From assembly GCA_036898135.1 (NCBI GenBank), contig CM072514.1:77533442-77597441 (forward strand): 64,000 bases of DNA, in the 5' to 3' direction. Of this stretch, positions 44,185 to 56,164 are shown in pieces. The translations under genes were made by a program, and so were the position numbers. This DNA is from Oncomelania hupensis (taxonomy: Eukaryota; Mollusca; Gastropoda; Littorinimorpha; Pomatiopsidae). Every line of letters starts with the position of its first letter. Within the stretch, counting starts at the first letter, position 1. The notes under the pieces were generated by a model. That model searched no databases and was not told where the DNA came from. It was given only the letters and a program-made list of their open reading frames with translations.

Positions 44185-44260
<76 letters not shown>
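44185..44260. repeat. (GT)n(GA)n microsatellite
   Basis: About 47 bp GT followed directly by about 28 bp GA. Another GT tract lies at 44493-44570. Confidence 0.95.
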
Positions 44261-44264
<4 letters not shown>

Positions 44265-44509
44265 GACGCTACGCTTGCGCGGTCGCCGACGTAGCCCGCT
44301 GTTGATGTCGGTGTCGTTAATTGCTGCCGTTGCGATGATCAACAGAGCGTATCGGCCTAGTTTACATGCATTATAGCACAGTCATATTAGGCCTCAAAAA
44401 TATATCTCATGCATTGGTAGAGGGGGAAAAACCCCACAACAAAACACTGTACTTCGATAGGCCTGAATATTGGCTTCAACACTGACACGGAGGTGTGTGT
44501 GTGTGTGTA

Positions 44510-44541
<32 letters not shown>

Positions 44542-45235
44542 GGTGGGTGTGTGTGTGCGTGTGCGTGTGGAGAGAGGAGAGGGCCGGGGAGGGAAGAGGG
44601 ACAAGGGGAGGGGAGGGGAGAGGGAGGAGCCCACAATGATATAAACAAGAACTACCTTTCAAAAAACTTTGATATTACACACACAAGCACACACAATACA
44701 CACACGAACGCAGTCGCACACCCATACACGCCGCACAAAAACACTTGAACCACGCAATCTAGAAAATACGCTACAACATATAACACCCCACTGAACTAAA
44801 TTTTAGATCAGTGATAACACCCTACCATTACGGCGCGTTTTAAAATAATGGGTTTTAAAATAAATCAGTCGCGAAGAATGCCCATAAAACCAGTCTTTAC
44901 ACCAAAATGTGAAGAAAAAAAAAGGACGTCTTTAAGTAACACTTGCAAGGTAGGGTTATTAGTGTATATTCATACATTTTTGTGTGTGCAAAATTTGAAT
45001 CTGAACGTCGTGTCCGATCGTCTGCCATCAGCAGTAAGTGACTTTTCTCCGTTAGACTAAAGATGCAGGCGCACACAAACAAACCCAGCGGAGCGCGATC
45101 AGTCCTGATCGATGACCTATAGATTTCCAAACTCTCTGTCTCTGTCTCTCTCTCCAACTTATTACTTATCTCCAACACTTCCATCAAAACTGATTCAAAA
45201 TTAGAACTAGCTGGTATACGCTTCCCCTTAACAAA

Positions 45236-46450
45236 CACCTTAATTACAATAAAGCCGTTTTAGTGTACAAAATACTAAACAATAGAGCCCCTGATTATTT
45301 AAAAGTGCTTTTTAGCAAACCTTCATCTCGTTATTCAATATTCAGACATAATTTAACCTTGCCACAGCCACGCTTAGACATATTTAAAACATCTCTGTCA
45401 TATTCTGGTCCAAGTATGTGGAATTCTCTACCACAAGAGATCAAGGAAAGTAAATCATTAACATTGTTTAAAATTAGACTCCACAAATTTATTATTTTCC
45501 TTTGCTCCTAATATTTAAGATGATCGTATACATTTTGTTCTTTCCTATCTTGCGACAGTTTAATTTGTTCATGTGTGAATTAGCTTGTGGATTGTGTCAT
45601 CATGTAGTGTGTCTTGGGCAAAAAAGATCTGGCGGTGCCCAATCCTCTCCAGGCTGTTGGCCACAGCCGAAATCCACGAATACAGTGTGGCTCGCCTTGG
45701 CCCTCAGCACATGGTCGTTGAACCTGTAGTAACGTGAGGTTCCTCCGCCCTGGCCGGTGACTTCTGTGTAGAAGACTTTCGCCCAGTGATGCCGTGCTAA
45801 CATCACCCCTGTTAGTCGCCTCTTACGACACGCCGGGAAACGTTGGCTCTATTCTATTTAATGCCCGAACCCACAGAGATGGTATGGCCACGTCACCAGA
45901 TCATCAGGCCTTGCAAAGACTATTCTGCAAGGCACAGTGCAAGGAGGTAGAAGAAGAGGGAGACCAAAAAAGAGGTGGGAGGACAACATTCGAGAATGGA
46001 CTGGTTTGACACTGAGCGAAGCCATCAGGGCTGCTGAGGACAGAGAAAGATGGAGTAAGAAAGATGGAGTATGCTGGTTAAACGATCATCTGTGGTGCCC
46101 CTACGACCTTCGGGTTACGGGACAGGATAGGATCATAGGATAGGAATTAGCTTGTGTATGTGTGTGGTTGTGGTGGATGGGGTGGGGAGAGTGGGAGTAG
46201 GGAAGGGATATTGGAGGGGAGTGGGGGGAAGGGAGTATGTGTATTTCGATACATTAAGTTTCTTAGTATTTTTTTAAAATTCTTAATACCATTGTTGAGG
46301 TTTATGTTAGTTTCAAAGTAATTTTATTTTAATTATTTTGTTTGTTCTGAATTCTTAGTTTTTAATTTTACAATTTTATTAAGGACTAGCTGTAAGACAG
46401 GTCCATAGGACCTAATGCTATTATCCTATTAAAGATTTCGACTTCGACTT
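45236..46450 (+). pseudogene. Second LINE family, 3' relic (CR1/Jockey-like), split by an insertion
   Basis: 45260-45511 encodes a C-terminus with VYKILNNRAPDYL, SYSGPSMWNSLPQEIKES and LTLFKIRLHKF, the standard end of CR1/Jockey-like reverse transcriptases. The 3' UTR continues to 'GTAAGACAGGTCCATAGGAC' and ends with a TTCGACTTCGACTTC tail at about 46450. A 554-bp insertion (45590-46143) interrupts the 3' UTR. Confidence 0.85.
45590..46143. mobile_element. Chimeric inverted retro-insertion (SINE-like part reversed + LINE 3' end)
   Basis: Bounded by a single 13-bp direct repeat GAATTAGCTTGTG (45577-45589, 46144-46156). The left 45597-45878 is the 22088 SINE-like sequence in reverse. The right 45879-46143 is the EN-RT LINE 3' end in forward orientation (GATGGTATGGCCACG to GGACAGGATAGGATCATAGGATAGG). 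One pair of target repeats around two head-to-head parts means one insertion event. Confidence 0.85.
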
Positions 46451-46454
46451 CCCT

Positions 46455-47018
46455 CGTGTGTGTGTATACTCGAGGTGTATTCGTGTCTTTTCGTCAATTT
46501 TTGTGTGTTTCAATGTTTGATAATCATTGGAAGCATAAGCAGCAAAACTTCCGGAAGGAAATGAGCATCGTTACGTTCACTAACTGTACGCTTGACATAA
46601 GTAACAAAATTATCGGTGTCATTACGCTGTCAATATTCTGGCTTAATATTTCTAAAATATTAAGAATACAGTAAATAAACTAAGAGTTGTAGCTAAAAAC
46701 TTATATATTTCTTTGGTCATATAAAAACATCTTTCTTTTCCGCTTTCAGTAGTAGGATATAAACCGTAGGCGTAGCTCCGTTGAACTCGGACTTCAAATC
46801 CCGTGATAAGCTGTAGGAATAAAAGATTGTCGTCTGCGGTTGGAACAATAAATATTGTAATTCTTTTAATTGTTTCGGGCTTATTTGAAAATTTGATATA
46901 CTCGCACTCAGGCAAAAAGTTGAAAAACCAAAATATGTGATAGTGTTGGCCTCTGTTAAGCTTTGAATGACGATATTGACATCTGTATTTAGTGTTTACA
47001 TTGTGATTGTTCTTGCAG
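46455..47018. other. Region upstream of BORCS6
   Basis: No repeat recognised. A TGTTCTTGCAG splice acceptor ends at 47018, so 47019-47067 may be 5' UTR joined to an upstream untranslated exon that I cannot place. Confidence 0.4.
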
Positions 47019-47067
47019 AGATTACGAAAGTGTCTGAGAAGTGAGAATTGAGTACTGAGTACGAGTG

Positions 47068-48007
47068 ATGGATGCAAGCAGTGGAATGGAACCATCGCAT
47101 TCAGAAGACGCTCAACAAGAACAGTCAAGAGAGACGGATGGAGGTGTGTCATTGCCACATCCCTGCGTTCAAGCAGACGAAGCAGGGGCAGCGCAGACGA
47201 ACGTAGGCCTACAGAGTGACCATGGGCATGACGTCGATAGTTCTGATGATTCTCACCTAAATAACGTTCCCAGATCTAGTGGAAGTGGTAGCGACACGGG
47301 TTCTGACGCAGCACAAGCCTGTGGTGACCTGTTCTCTCCAGATTCGTCAGAACTTGTCACAGTGATTTGCAAAAAGGATGACAAATCAGAGGATCAGGAT
47401 CAAGAAAAATGTGATGGCTATGAAACTCACTCAGACTCCGTTGAAACTTTGGAAGAGGATGAAGATGGCCACAACCATCACTCAGGGTATACAGAATGTG
47501 ATAGTGGTCCGTCTGATTTAGCGCAGGACTTCAGTAAGGTGAGGCTCACTGACCCAATGCAGAATGAAGATGCACAGGAGGTCTTTGAAAAAGAATCTGC
47601 ATTAGAGCTGGCCAAACAAGGTATATTGAATAACACAGGAACGATAGGTAGCGAAAGAGAAAAGGAGGCGAGAAAGGACTTAGAATTTGAATCTTCCTCA
47701 GCTGCAAACCGACCTGAGAGTTTGTCTCTGCCACGACCGCTGCAGTACTATGAACGTAAGCGCAGTAGCACCAGTGGTGAGGTCAGTTCCAAGACCACAC
47801 CCAGAGGACACCAGCGTTCCCAAAGTGAAGCCATGGACATTGAGAACAGCGGTACTCGACGGCTCAAAGGGGACCTGGGGTGCGGGGACGACATCATGTC
47901 CACCAGTTTGCCTCATGGAACACTGCTGCGTAAAGGAGAGCTGATAGAGTTTGTGGCAGATGACCTGACGGAGAAAATCAAGCGAAGCAGTCCCATGTCC
48001 AGAGCAG
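47068..48007 (+). CDS. BORCS6: BORCS6 coding exon 1
   Basis: 940 nt, open from the ATG to an AGAGCAG|GTATGT donor, phase 1 out. It encodes the acidic low-complexity N-terminus and the segment GELIEFVADDLTEKIKRSSP near its end, probably the first conserved block. Confidence 0.92.
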
Positions 48008-50106
48008 GTATGTTTTGTATAGTGGTCAAAACTGGGAGGGATGGGGGAAGAGGGGTGGTTGGGAAAACCTTACAAGGGGCACCTTATTAACTTATTAATT
48101 TTATGAATTTGTAGTATAAGTGATCATGTAACACGACATTAAACCAAGGGATCACCTCGAGTATACAAAATGTTGCTTTATATCATAGTTTTTGCTTTTG
48201 TTTTTTGGCTGACACAAATTGTTTGAATACACTGGTGATTGGGTGTAATTGTGGGATAGACCTTTGGTCGCCATTAAGCTGCATTGGAGTATTACTGTAT
48301 AGCTTAATAGAGGTGGTCAGTGCAGGCGTCCAGAAAATTGCACTGACCCCAGTCCCAGTGTCAGCGCCTATACACAGCCTATGCTTGATAGATCTCTTAT
48401 CCTTGGCTAGAATCAAGGTCGCCTGTTCAGTGAAAACTGGCCTATTTCATATTATACAGAGACTCAATTACTCTGAGTACCCAAAAGTAGGATTACAGTT
48501 AACACTTATACATTTTATATTTAGTAGACATCTACTGATCTAGGCATTTATTTACATACAATATATTTATTTATTAAACGTTTTTCAAGACATGAGTAAG
48601 TAGCATAGAATAACTTCAATAAGGGTTCAGTATTATGTTTTATAATTTATATCTAAAACATGATTGTGAAAGTCAAACAGATAATGAAGTAACTGTAACC
48701 CTTCTTTTGGCCCACCCTGAATATGATGCATGCGTGTCAGGTATGCCTGTCACTGTGTATCATAGGTTTGCAAAACATACCGTGATTTTCAGTATAGACC
48801 GCTAATGCAGTGGCTTAGTTGCACAGTTGAGAGTGAGCGGGTTTCCTCTGCCAAAGGTCACTGGTCTTAACCCCACATGGGACGGACTTGACTTAGGTAC
48901 AAGATTTTTTAGGACACCGGAGGTTTTATACGGGGTTAATTCCTCGAGATCCCTTAAATAATGGTATTGAATGCAGTCTATCTAACATAATTTCAAAAAT
49001 AAAATTTGATTTTGATTTCCATCTTTAGCGACTTGCCTTTACAATGCATGTTTGAGTGATGTATGTATACATGCGTGTGTTGTACATGTTGTTAACATGT
49101 GAGTGTATAGGTTGGTTACAGATTGCCATGCTTTGAGTCTGGTTTAGGAATAAGGCGCGTATAGTATCCAGCATTAATATTATTATTATATTAATAAGTT
49201 TCAGCAATACTGATTGTTAAGATTATGATTCATCTAGGAAACTAAGTCCCAGAAGTGAGGTCCATCTCTCAACTGTAGCTTTATATGCATCCATGTGATT
49301 CAAGTTGTGATACAGTCTTTTTTCATTTTCTTTCCAGACTCAAGCAGCTTGGGAAGTCGTCGGTCAAGCCAGCGCAGCATTGCCAGCACATCAAGCGCCA
49401 CGTCCACTTCGGTGACCTCAGGGGTGTCGAGGTCACCCAGTAGCCTGCTGACACAGAGTCCGGATGCTGCGCCGCCAATTGACCCATGCGCTGTGATGGA
49501 GTTGGAAATGGCGGCACGGCGCGTGGCGGACAGTGTTGACCTCATGATGGGCAACCTGCGAAACAACCTGCATAAGGTTTGAACGCTTCACAATCTAGGT
49601 CTTTGTCGTTGTCTGTCATCCACCTACTTTAGTACGTTTTGGGTAACAGTTGGTTTTACTTTTGCAGCATAGTTTTTTCTTTTTCTTTTTTTTTTATCAC
49701 CGTCGTTTTTCTTGCCATCTCTCGCAAGCTAAGGAGTAAGTAAGTATGCTAGATAATTGTTGAGTGTCAAGGAATCACTGTCAAGTATTACAGGAAACCT
49801 TTGATCATAAGTTGCTTCTGCATTTTTCGATTAAATTATCATAATTACAATACAACACATCTTTAATACCCCCAAAAGAATGACAGAAATTATAGATCAT
49901 TCAATGTCTTTCAGCAGGCCCAGTGGAAGGATGTTTGAAGTTGTTTGTTGCAATGTGAATGAATGTTTTACAGCTTCACCATAAACAAGTTTTTTTTTTA
50001 AATTTCATGGGATAATAAAATGTCTTGAGTCATGCTATGCTTAATCAGCACCAAAAGTCAAAACATAGATCTACATAATATCCTGTCATAAGGTCATTTA
50101 ATTCGT

Positions 50107-50155
<49 letters not shown>

Positions 50156-52327
50156 CCAATTTTATTGAAGTGCGTGGATGTCCGTCATTGGCAACACTAG
50201 GTTTGCTCAGCGGAAAATCTGGGTTGTTGAGCCGTCTAGCAGATTAATTTGTGGTTTCAGCTTTGGAGCCTTGGGCATAAATTTAGCGTCCAGTTTTTTT
50301 GTTGCAGATGTCTGCTATCACTGTTGGGTGTTCTGAGGCCTACAAAACATCAGTGGACATCACCTGTGATTCTGTCGACTCTAGCATCAAGGTGCATCAG
50401 TCTTGTCTTTTCTTGCCTTGTCTGATCTTGTATTACTGTCCTATTTTGTGTTGTTTTTGTAATTGTTGGACATTTCACTTGTAGCATAATACTGATCGTC
50501 TGTGTGTGAAAGTAACGCTGACGTAGCTGGAGGATTTTCGTTTCGCCGCTCCAAGAAGTGCCCATGTTGCTTAGAGTATTCTGTACTTTAATACAATGGT
50601 CATTGATTGAATGAACGACATTTGGACAGAAGAGATGATCCTGGCAAAGTTCAACCCCAATGTAGTTCTGTGGGATGTAAACAAAGAGGGAAAGGACATG
50701 CATACACAGCAGCTAAGTCAACCAATATTAAGCGACTTTGGGATGGGAAATAATTAATGATGATGATGATAATAATAATAAAAATAATACTAGTAATGGG
50801 TACTATTATGCGCCTTATTCCTCAATCAAACTGGAAAGTGCGGTGAACTGTAACCAACATACACACCCACAGACACATATACATAGTTTTACACAACACA
50901 CACATACATTCATCATTCAGACATGCAGTGTAAAAGCCAGTTGCTATCAGAAGACAGAAATCGAAATAGAATTTTATTCCTGAAATGATGGATAGACTGC
51001 ACCCATTCATTGAAGGGAGGGAGGAAACCGGAGTACCAAGAAAAAACCCTCGGTGTCCTGAAACTTTCATAGTATTATTGAAAAGAGGGAGGAGGAAACC
51101 GGAGTACCCAGAGAAAACCCTCGGTGTCCTGAAAAGTCTCCTACCTAAGTCATGTTAGTGCGTCCCGCGCGGGGGTTCGAACCCCCGACGTTCGTCCTAG
51201 GAAACCAGCACCATATCTACCAGCCCAGACCTAATTAATCCTGTCAGTCTGACCCTATTGCAGCAAGGAGATAAATCGACTATTGGTTTGGGATTTTCCC
51301 CATATCCTTCCCCCACCCTACTTTCATATTTATGAGCAAAATACTCCTACCTTTGGTTGCACTGAAACAAACAAAAAATTTCATTTTCTGTTTTGTCTTT
51401 TGTGATTGGTGGATTTGAGGCTTGTTTATTGGTATTTTTTGTTCATTTTGTTTTTCCAGTCCATGTATGCTCTGATGGCCAAATGTGAAGAGCTCAGTTC
51501 AACGATGGGACCCATCTATCAGCTTGGCGGACAAATGTATCCTTGCATTTCCTGCTTTCAGCGTTTCATTCATAATTATTAAGCAGTGTTATTACATAGT
51601 CGTAAAGAATCATGTGTCGGTCTTTTTAATATAATAACACTGGATGCTATACACCTGCTTTTCCCCAACTCACCAGTCAGGCTCAAAGCGCGGCGATCTG
51701 TACAACCATAAATGCTCACATGTATCATCCACTCTCACACACACATCTTTCACTCAGACATGTGGCAGGGAGATCGCTATATGAAGATGGGTAGGAAATC
51801 AAGTTGTTATTTTTGAAATGTTTATATTGACTGCATCCAATACCATTATTAAAGGGAGGGAGGAAACCGGAGTACCCAGAGAAAACCCTCGATGATCTCA
51901 ATAGTCTAGTAGCTAAGTCACATACGTTCGCCCCTTGTGGGAATCAAACCTGACTTTGGCATAGGAAATCGGCAACTAATCCACTGCTCCACAAGGCCAC
52001 CCCTTTTTAACTATCAATTGCCTTCAAAATTGGTTTTAAAAATTATTATAGTGAAGATTGACGTGCCCTTATTATCATCATCATTATTACCACCAACCTC
52101 CACTAAGCTTGTGGGCCTTGTATTAATATTTTGATGTGATTTTAATTTTATTATTTTCTAAGGAAGTGTTGCGTTTTTGTAAGAACGTGTGTGCCTTTTT
52201 TGTGTGTGTCCTTTTCTCATTTTCTAAATAATAAACTGAACGATGAAGTTTTCCTTAACATTGTCCCAGAAAGGAAATCAAGCGGTTGCTGGATTTATTT
52301 GAGTCACAACTGACAGAGAAATCATGA
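47068..52327 (+). CDS. BORCS6: BORC complex subunit 6 (lyspersin) orthologue, five coding exons
   Basis: Exons 47068-48007, 49338-49576, 50308-50391, 51460-51536 and 52270-52327 join in phase (1, 0, 0, 2) to 465 codons plus TGA. In animals BORCS6 is a subunit of BORC, a lysosome-surface complex that recruits Arl8 and promotes kinesin-driven lysosome movement. The C-terminal ~100 residues carry the family signature: ELEMAARRVADSVDLMMGNL, then ITVGCSEAYKTSVDITCDSV, SMYALMAKCEELSSTMGPIY and IKEIKRLLDLFESQL, all helical and coiled-coil-like. The first ~360 residues are Ser/Glu/Asp-rich and probably disordered. Total length is somewhat above the human protein. GTG at 47065 precedes the ATG at 47068, which I chose as start. 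Introns 1, 3 and 4 each contain a SINE family C copy. Confidence 0.92.
48795..49195 (+). mobile_element. SINE family C, full-length copy in BORCS6 intron 1
   Basis: A degenerate tRNA-like head (GCAGTGGCTTAGTTGCACA) is followed by a body with 'TAATGGTATTGAATGCAGTC' and a 3' end 'AATAAGGCGCGTATAGTATC' plus ATT repeats. Confidence 0.75.
49338..49576 (+). CDS. BORCS6: BORCS6 coding exon 2
   Basis: A TTTCCAG acceptor and a CATAAG|GTTTGA donor bound 239 nt; phase 1 in, phase 0 out. Ser-rich start, then the conserved ELEMAARRVADSV helix. Confidence 0.92.
50109..50154. repeat. Poly(A) run of about 46 in BORCS6 intron 2
   Basis: A long, uninterrupted A tract. It may be the tail of an old retro-insertion, but no element body is recognisable beside it. 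Confidence 0.9.
50308..50391 (+). CDS. BORCS6: BORCS6 coding exon 3
   Basis: A GTTGCAG acceptor and an ATCAAG|GTGCAT donor bound 84 nt, phase 0 at both ends. It encodes the conserved SAITVGCSEAYKTSVD helix. Confidence 0.9.
50750..51235 (-). mobile_element. SINE family C copy in BORCS6 intron 3
   Basis: Minus strand: the tRNA-like head ends in B-box GGGGGTTCGAACCCCCG near 51175-51190. The body holds 'GGGTTTTCTCTGGGTACTCC' twice (near 51024-51060 and 51080-51125), showing an internal duplication. The 3' end is 'GGAATAAGGCGCATAATAGT'. Confidence 0.8.
51460..51536 (+). CDS. BORCS6: BORCS6 coding exon 4
   Basis: A TTTCCAG acceptor and a CAAAT|GTATCC donor bound 77 nt; phase 0 in, phase 2 out. 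It encodes SMYALMAKCEELSSTMG. Splitting ATA between exons 4 and 5 gives the expected Ile of the QIKEIK stretch. Confidence 0.9.
51645..51998 (-). mobile_element. SINE family C copy in BORCS6 intron 4, with clear tRNA boxes
   Basis: Minus strand from 51998: A-box TGGAGCAGTGG, B-box GGTTTGATTCC, a body with the CTCTGGGTACTCCGGTTTCC block and 'TAATGGTATTGGATGCAGTC', and the 3' end near 'TATAGCATCCAGTGTTATTA'. ~350 bp. Confidence 0.85.
52270..52327 (+). CDS. BORCS6: BORCS6 coding exon 5 (stop)
   Basis: The GTCCCAG acceptor is followed by 18 codons after the shared Ile, then TGA at 52325. Ends LDLFESQLTEKS. Confidence 0.9.
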
Positions 52328-53231
52328 GCAAACCACAGCCATATTAGCAGTAGGCATGTTCTTCTTGAGTTGAGCACCAGCGATCGATACATACATTGAT
52401 TTGCTTCTGTGACATTTTTGCTGTTTTGTTGGCCTGGTCTGCCTCAGACTCTGCTGGCAGAGGACGTTTGCCACCATGGATATCCCACAGAATAATGAAT
52501 CGGAACAACCTTTTCTTGATTTTAAGTAGAGCTTTCAACAAGGAATGTGGGAGTGTACATCGATTTGCCATGACAAAAGTGGAAAAATATAAAGAGAGGT
52601 AGGAAAATGAAGAAAGAGAGTGAGTGAAATCATGAAAGAGAGAGCGAGAGAGAGAGATGTTGGCAATGTTGTGGTCATCATTCTTGGTGTCGACGGAGTA
52701 TTCACTGTAACCAGAAGGAGAGAGAAAGTGAGTGAATGAAAATTCTAATAAGAAAAATTATGAGTTATATATTTATTGTTTTGTGATGCGTTGATAACAT
52801 TTTGATTTATCGTTCTAAATAAGCCAACCTTCTGGAGTTCATGACAAGCTGAACAGATAGGAATAATATTTGTTTTTTTGCTTAATTATAACTGAAAAAA
52901 AAGATGTGATGGGGAATGCTGTACGGTAACAGTTTGGTTGTTACTTTCATTTCTAATATACCACCAATAATAATAATACGAACATTTGTATCCCTACAAA
53001 TCTTGACAAAAATAGTCTTACTCTAGACGCCTACCAACACTTTCTCAGCACACACATGTATATCCTTGACATGTGGGAACATAAAATACCAAAAAAGATA
53101 AACAAATCAAAATAAAATATACATACCTGTGCTTTATTCTTGACATTATGATTTCTGTACTTAATTATTTAAATGAAATAAATAAAATCCAAAGCTTGCA
53201 GTCCCAATTCTTGTGTTTATCGGACAATAAA
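52328..53231 (+). other. Probable BORCS6 3' UTR and poly(A) signal candidates
   Basis: No other gene or element is seen here. AATAAA motifs occur near 53175-53185 and at 53226-53231. The true 3' end cannot be fixed without transcripts. Confidence 0.4.
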
Positions 53232-53362
53232 ATTGCATTGTATTTTAATTGGAAGCTTGTGTGTGCTGTGGTAGGGTGAATTATTTTTGGATTAGCTAGA
53301 AAAACCAATGAATGGGCACATGCATTAATAACATTATTGAAATTGTTTGATTGTGATAGTAG

Positions 53363-54086
53363 CAGGCATGCCTACCCGTACGGAATTTCCCTATTTTTTT
53401 CCGGAAATTTCAAAAACTCGGCAAGCGCTATGGAAAATACGGATATTTGTTTCACAGTCCGGAAATAAATAAAAACAACATTAAGAAAAAAAATCGAACT
53501 CGTTGGCCTGTGGTAAAACACCGCGTGACCTTTTTTTCTAAGACGGCCAAACCCAGTTTAATGCCGCAATGCGCAGTAGAGACACGTGGCATCGAAGTTT
53601 CCGGAAGAGGCACCGAAGTTTGCTGAACCAGTTTTTGCGCAGTCGCAGTGAAGATCGGTGCTCGTGAGACAGAATTCAAAACATGGCGTCCAAACCAATG
53701 GCTAAGCAAAGTGATTGTGAATCTGAATCTTCAAAGAAATGGCTCAAGGGGCAGACACATATTGTCTTGTTTTCGGAAAAGTGTCCTTTCGTTAGCAGCA
53801 CTGACTCAAAAGTACGATTTGTGCCAACCAGTTTGGCATCTCCGCCGGTGGTATGAACGGCATCAAGCGGCACATGGAAGGCCCACAGCATATCAAGAAT
53901 TACAAGGTTTTGGAGAAGAAAAAGAAGATTGTGGGAGCAAATCAATCTATCACTGGATTCTTTACATATCAAAAAGGATGAGTGCAAAAACAATAGGTAG
54001 TAAAAGTAAATACAGAAATCGTAATAGTAATACTGAAATTTGAAAAAGCTTATACTGAAACTTCAAATTGAGGGTAGGCATGCCTG
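53363..54086. mobile_element. hAT-like transposon relic with zinc-finger remnant
   Basis: Perfect 15-bp terminal inverted repeats, CAGGCATGCCTACCC and its complement, bound 724 bp. Inside, plus strand from ATG 53683, a frameshifted peptide includes FGISAGGMNGIKRHMEGPQH then a QSITGFF-like segment, resembling the BED-type zinc finger at the N-terminus of hAT transposases. The catalytic part is absent. ATAGTAG is present close to both ends, one base off an exact 8-bp duplication. It lies just downstream of BORCS6. Confidence 0.75.
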
Positions 54087-54424
54087 TTATAGTAGATTGA
54101 GGAAGTAGGCTAGACAACTTACACAAACTGTGCGTCGCACTTAGAATGATGTTGCTGCAGAGTGAGATCGGTCTTCTTCTTAACAAAGTCTGAAAATGTT
54201 AATTGCTTGCATAATTGTAAAGAAATATCAGTCATTTGCTAGAGTAGGGTTGGTGCTGGGTTTATTTACCATAAGTATCTGTTGGCAGTCTCTTGTGAAC
54301 ATTCATTTCAGCTATGATCGTTTTGAAAATAATAATAAATAATATTCAGTCATTTTATCTTATATATGATGATAGTCTGCTGTCAACCTTCGTTTCATCT
54401 ACGATTGTTTTCACAACAATAATA

Positions 54425-54743
54425 ATGATATGACGAAGTCCAACAGACCATCACATAAACCATTGGACAACACGATGACCTGCTTACAGTGGTGAAGAAA
54501 AGGAAACTCCGATGGTATGGCAACGCCATCAGATCATCAGGTCTTGCAAAGACCATCCTGCAAGGCACGGTGTATAGAGGCAGAAGAAGAGGGAGATAGA
54601 AAAAGAGGTGGAAGGACAATGTTTGAGAGTGGACTGGCTTGACTCTGAGCGAAGCCAGAAGAGTTGCTGAGGACAGAGAAAGGTGGTTAAAAGATCATCT
54701 GTGGTGCCCCAACTACCTTCGAGTTATGGGATAGGATAGGATT
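54425..54743 (+). mobile_element. Non-LTR retrotransposon 3' fragment
   Basis: From ACGAAGTCCAACAGACCATC (RQTI block) through GATGGTATGGCAACGCC and GGAGATAGAAAAAGAGGTGG to a GGGATAGGATAGGA tail. Small deletions near 54690; inactive. Confidence 0.85.
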
Positions 54744-55345
54744 AATTGATATACAGTCATTTGTATCTGTATAACGATGATAGTCTGCTGTCAACATTCA
54801 ATTTAGCTTGTTTTGATAATTTAACAATTAATATACAGTCATATGTTTATGATGGAAGTCTGTTGTCAATATTCATTTCATCTTTGATTGTTTGACAATA
54901 ATGTTGTTGATTTTTTAGTCCCTTTTCATCATTTTCATAAGTAATATACCTTCATTTGTATCTTGTAATTATCTTCACAGCACATGTCAACCTAGCAGAA
55001 CATTTCTGTACAAGACCTAGTCACATTCCACAAATCATTTTCGTGTACAAATTTGCATGTGTGTACTTGATTTATTTTGACTGAATAATATTCGATTGTG
55101 CCCAACTTTTTTTTTTTTTGTGGGTTAACATTCGCAGGTGTGTTTTACTCATAATAAATGAATCAATTCGTTTATTTGTGATTATGCTGTTCTTTACTAC
55201 AAACACAATTCTGTTTGTGTGCAGTCATGGTTTGCTAGGTGCATGCAGTCAACCATTAGCTTAAAACTAAAGTAGTGGAGTGGAGTACAAAGCAGTTACA
55301 GTGTGCTGAATATGCTTTTTTTTTTTTTTTTTTTTTATTGAAACT

Positions 55346-56050
55346 ACCCCTTGGGGTCATGAGCAATCTTGCCACTGTAGATTGTTCAAACCTATAAAGG
55401 GAACAGTGAAAGCCACAGTTGAAAACCTGTCTTTCCTTTATAGGCAAGACAGATTCACTGCGGCAACAGTACCCCCGTTGGAGTGCCGGGGGTTTTCAGT
55501 ATAAATAGTATCCCCACTTTATGGAAATTTAGTGCTTTAAATTCCCACTGTCCTGTCTTCCTCATTTACTCTTTCCTATTCCTGCTCTGTCCTTCACTCT
55601 GCTATACTATCTTCTTCTTCGCTAGATCAATGACCTACCTTTTTTCTTGAAAACTCTTCCTGGACAAGACTCCTTGTTTGTGTATGAGGTCTGTTGGATC
55701 AGCTTGGGAGTGTTGGACGCTTTCTGCCGGGTGGTCACTAGGGCTTCCTATGATTGTACTATTTAGCACTATAGGCATTTTATATGTATGTGTTTTTTTG
55801 ATGATTTATAATGATGTTTGTATTCTATTTTGTTTTTGTAACCGGGGTGTTCGCGTAGTTGAGGTCAACCCTCAGCCGTCCCCCGCGTGGGATGTCTTTA
55901 TTGTAAAGTGACTGGCCGTTGGAGGGCATTCAATTTTCCCACTGGGGTTGTTTCAGCAGATCTTTTATGCGGATCGGGGGTTGTCCGGTCCTGATTTGGC
56001 TCGGAAGAGTCCGCTGGACCTAAAGCAACAATAAATCAATCAATCAATCA
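55346..56050 (+). mobile_element. R700 retroposon, full-length copy
   Basis: Flanked by the 12-bp direct repeat TTTATTGAAACT (55334-55345, 56051-56062). It starts near 'GAGCAATCTTGCCACTGTAG' and ends GTCCGCTGGACCTAAAGCAA followed by an (ATCA)n tail. With the 6233 copy it defines a full length of about 690-705 bp. Confidence 0.9.
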
Positions 56051-56164
56051 TTTATTGAAACTTAAGATTGGAACATAAACATGGGTATGCCAAAATCCGG
56101 AAGCCTGGCTTTTTGACGAGTTTTGGCAGTTTTATTATTGGTCTGGTTATCTTTTATTATTCTA

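Noticed and set aside
45597..45806. Host exon encoding the HHWAKVFYTEVTG peptide
   Set aside because: The same sequence is in the 22 kb retro-insertion and lies between target repeats here, so it belongs to a mobile element.
48205..48543. 112-codon plus-strand frame in BORCS6 intron 1
   Set aside because: It lies within an intron, shows no recognisable motif and has no start context or splice support.
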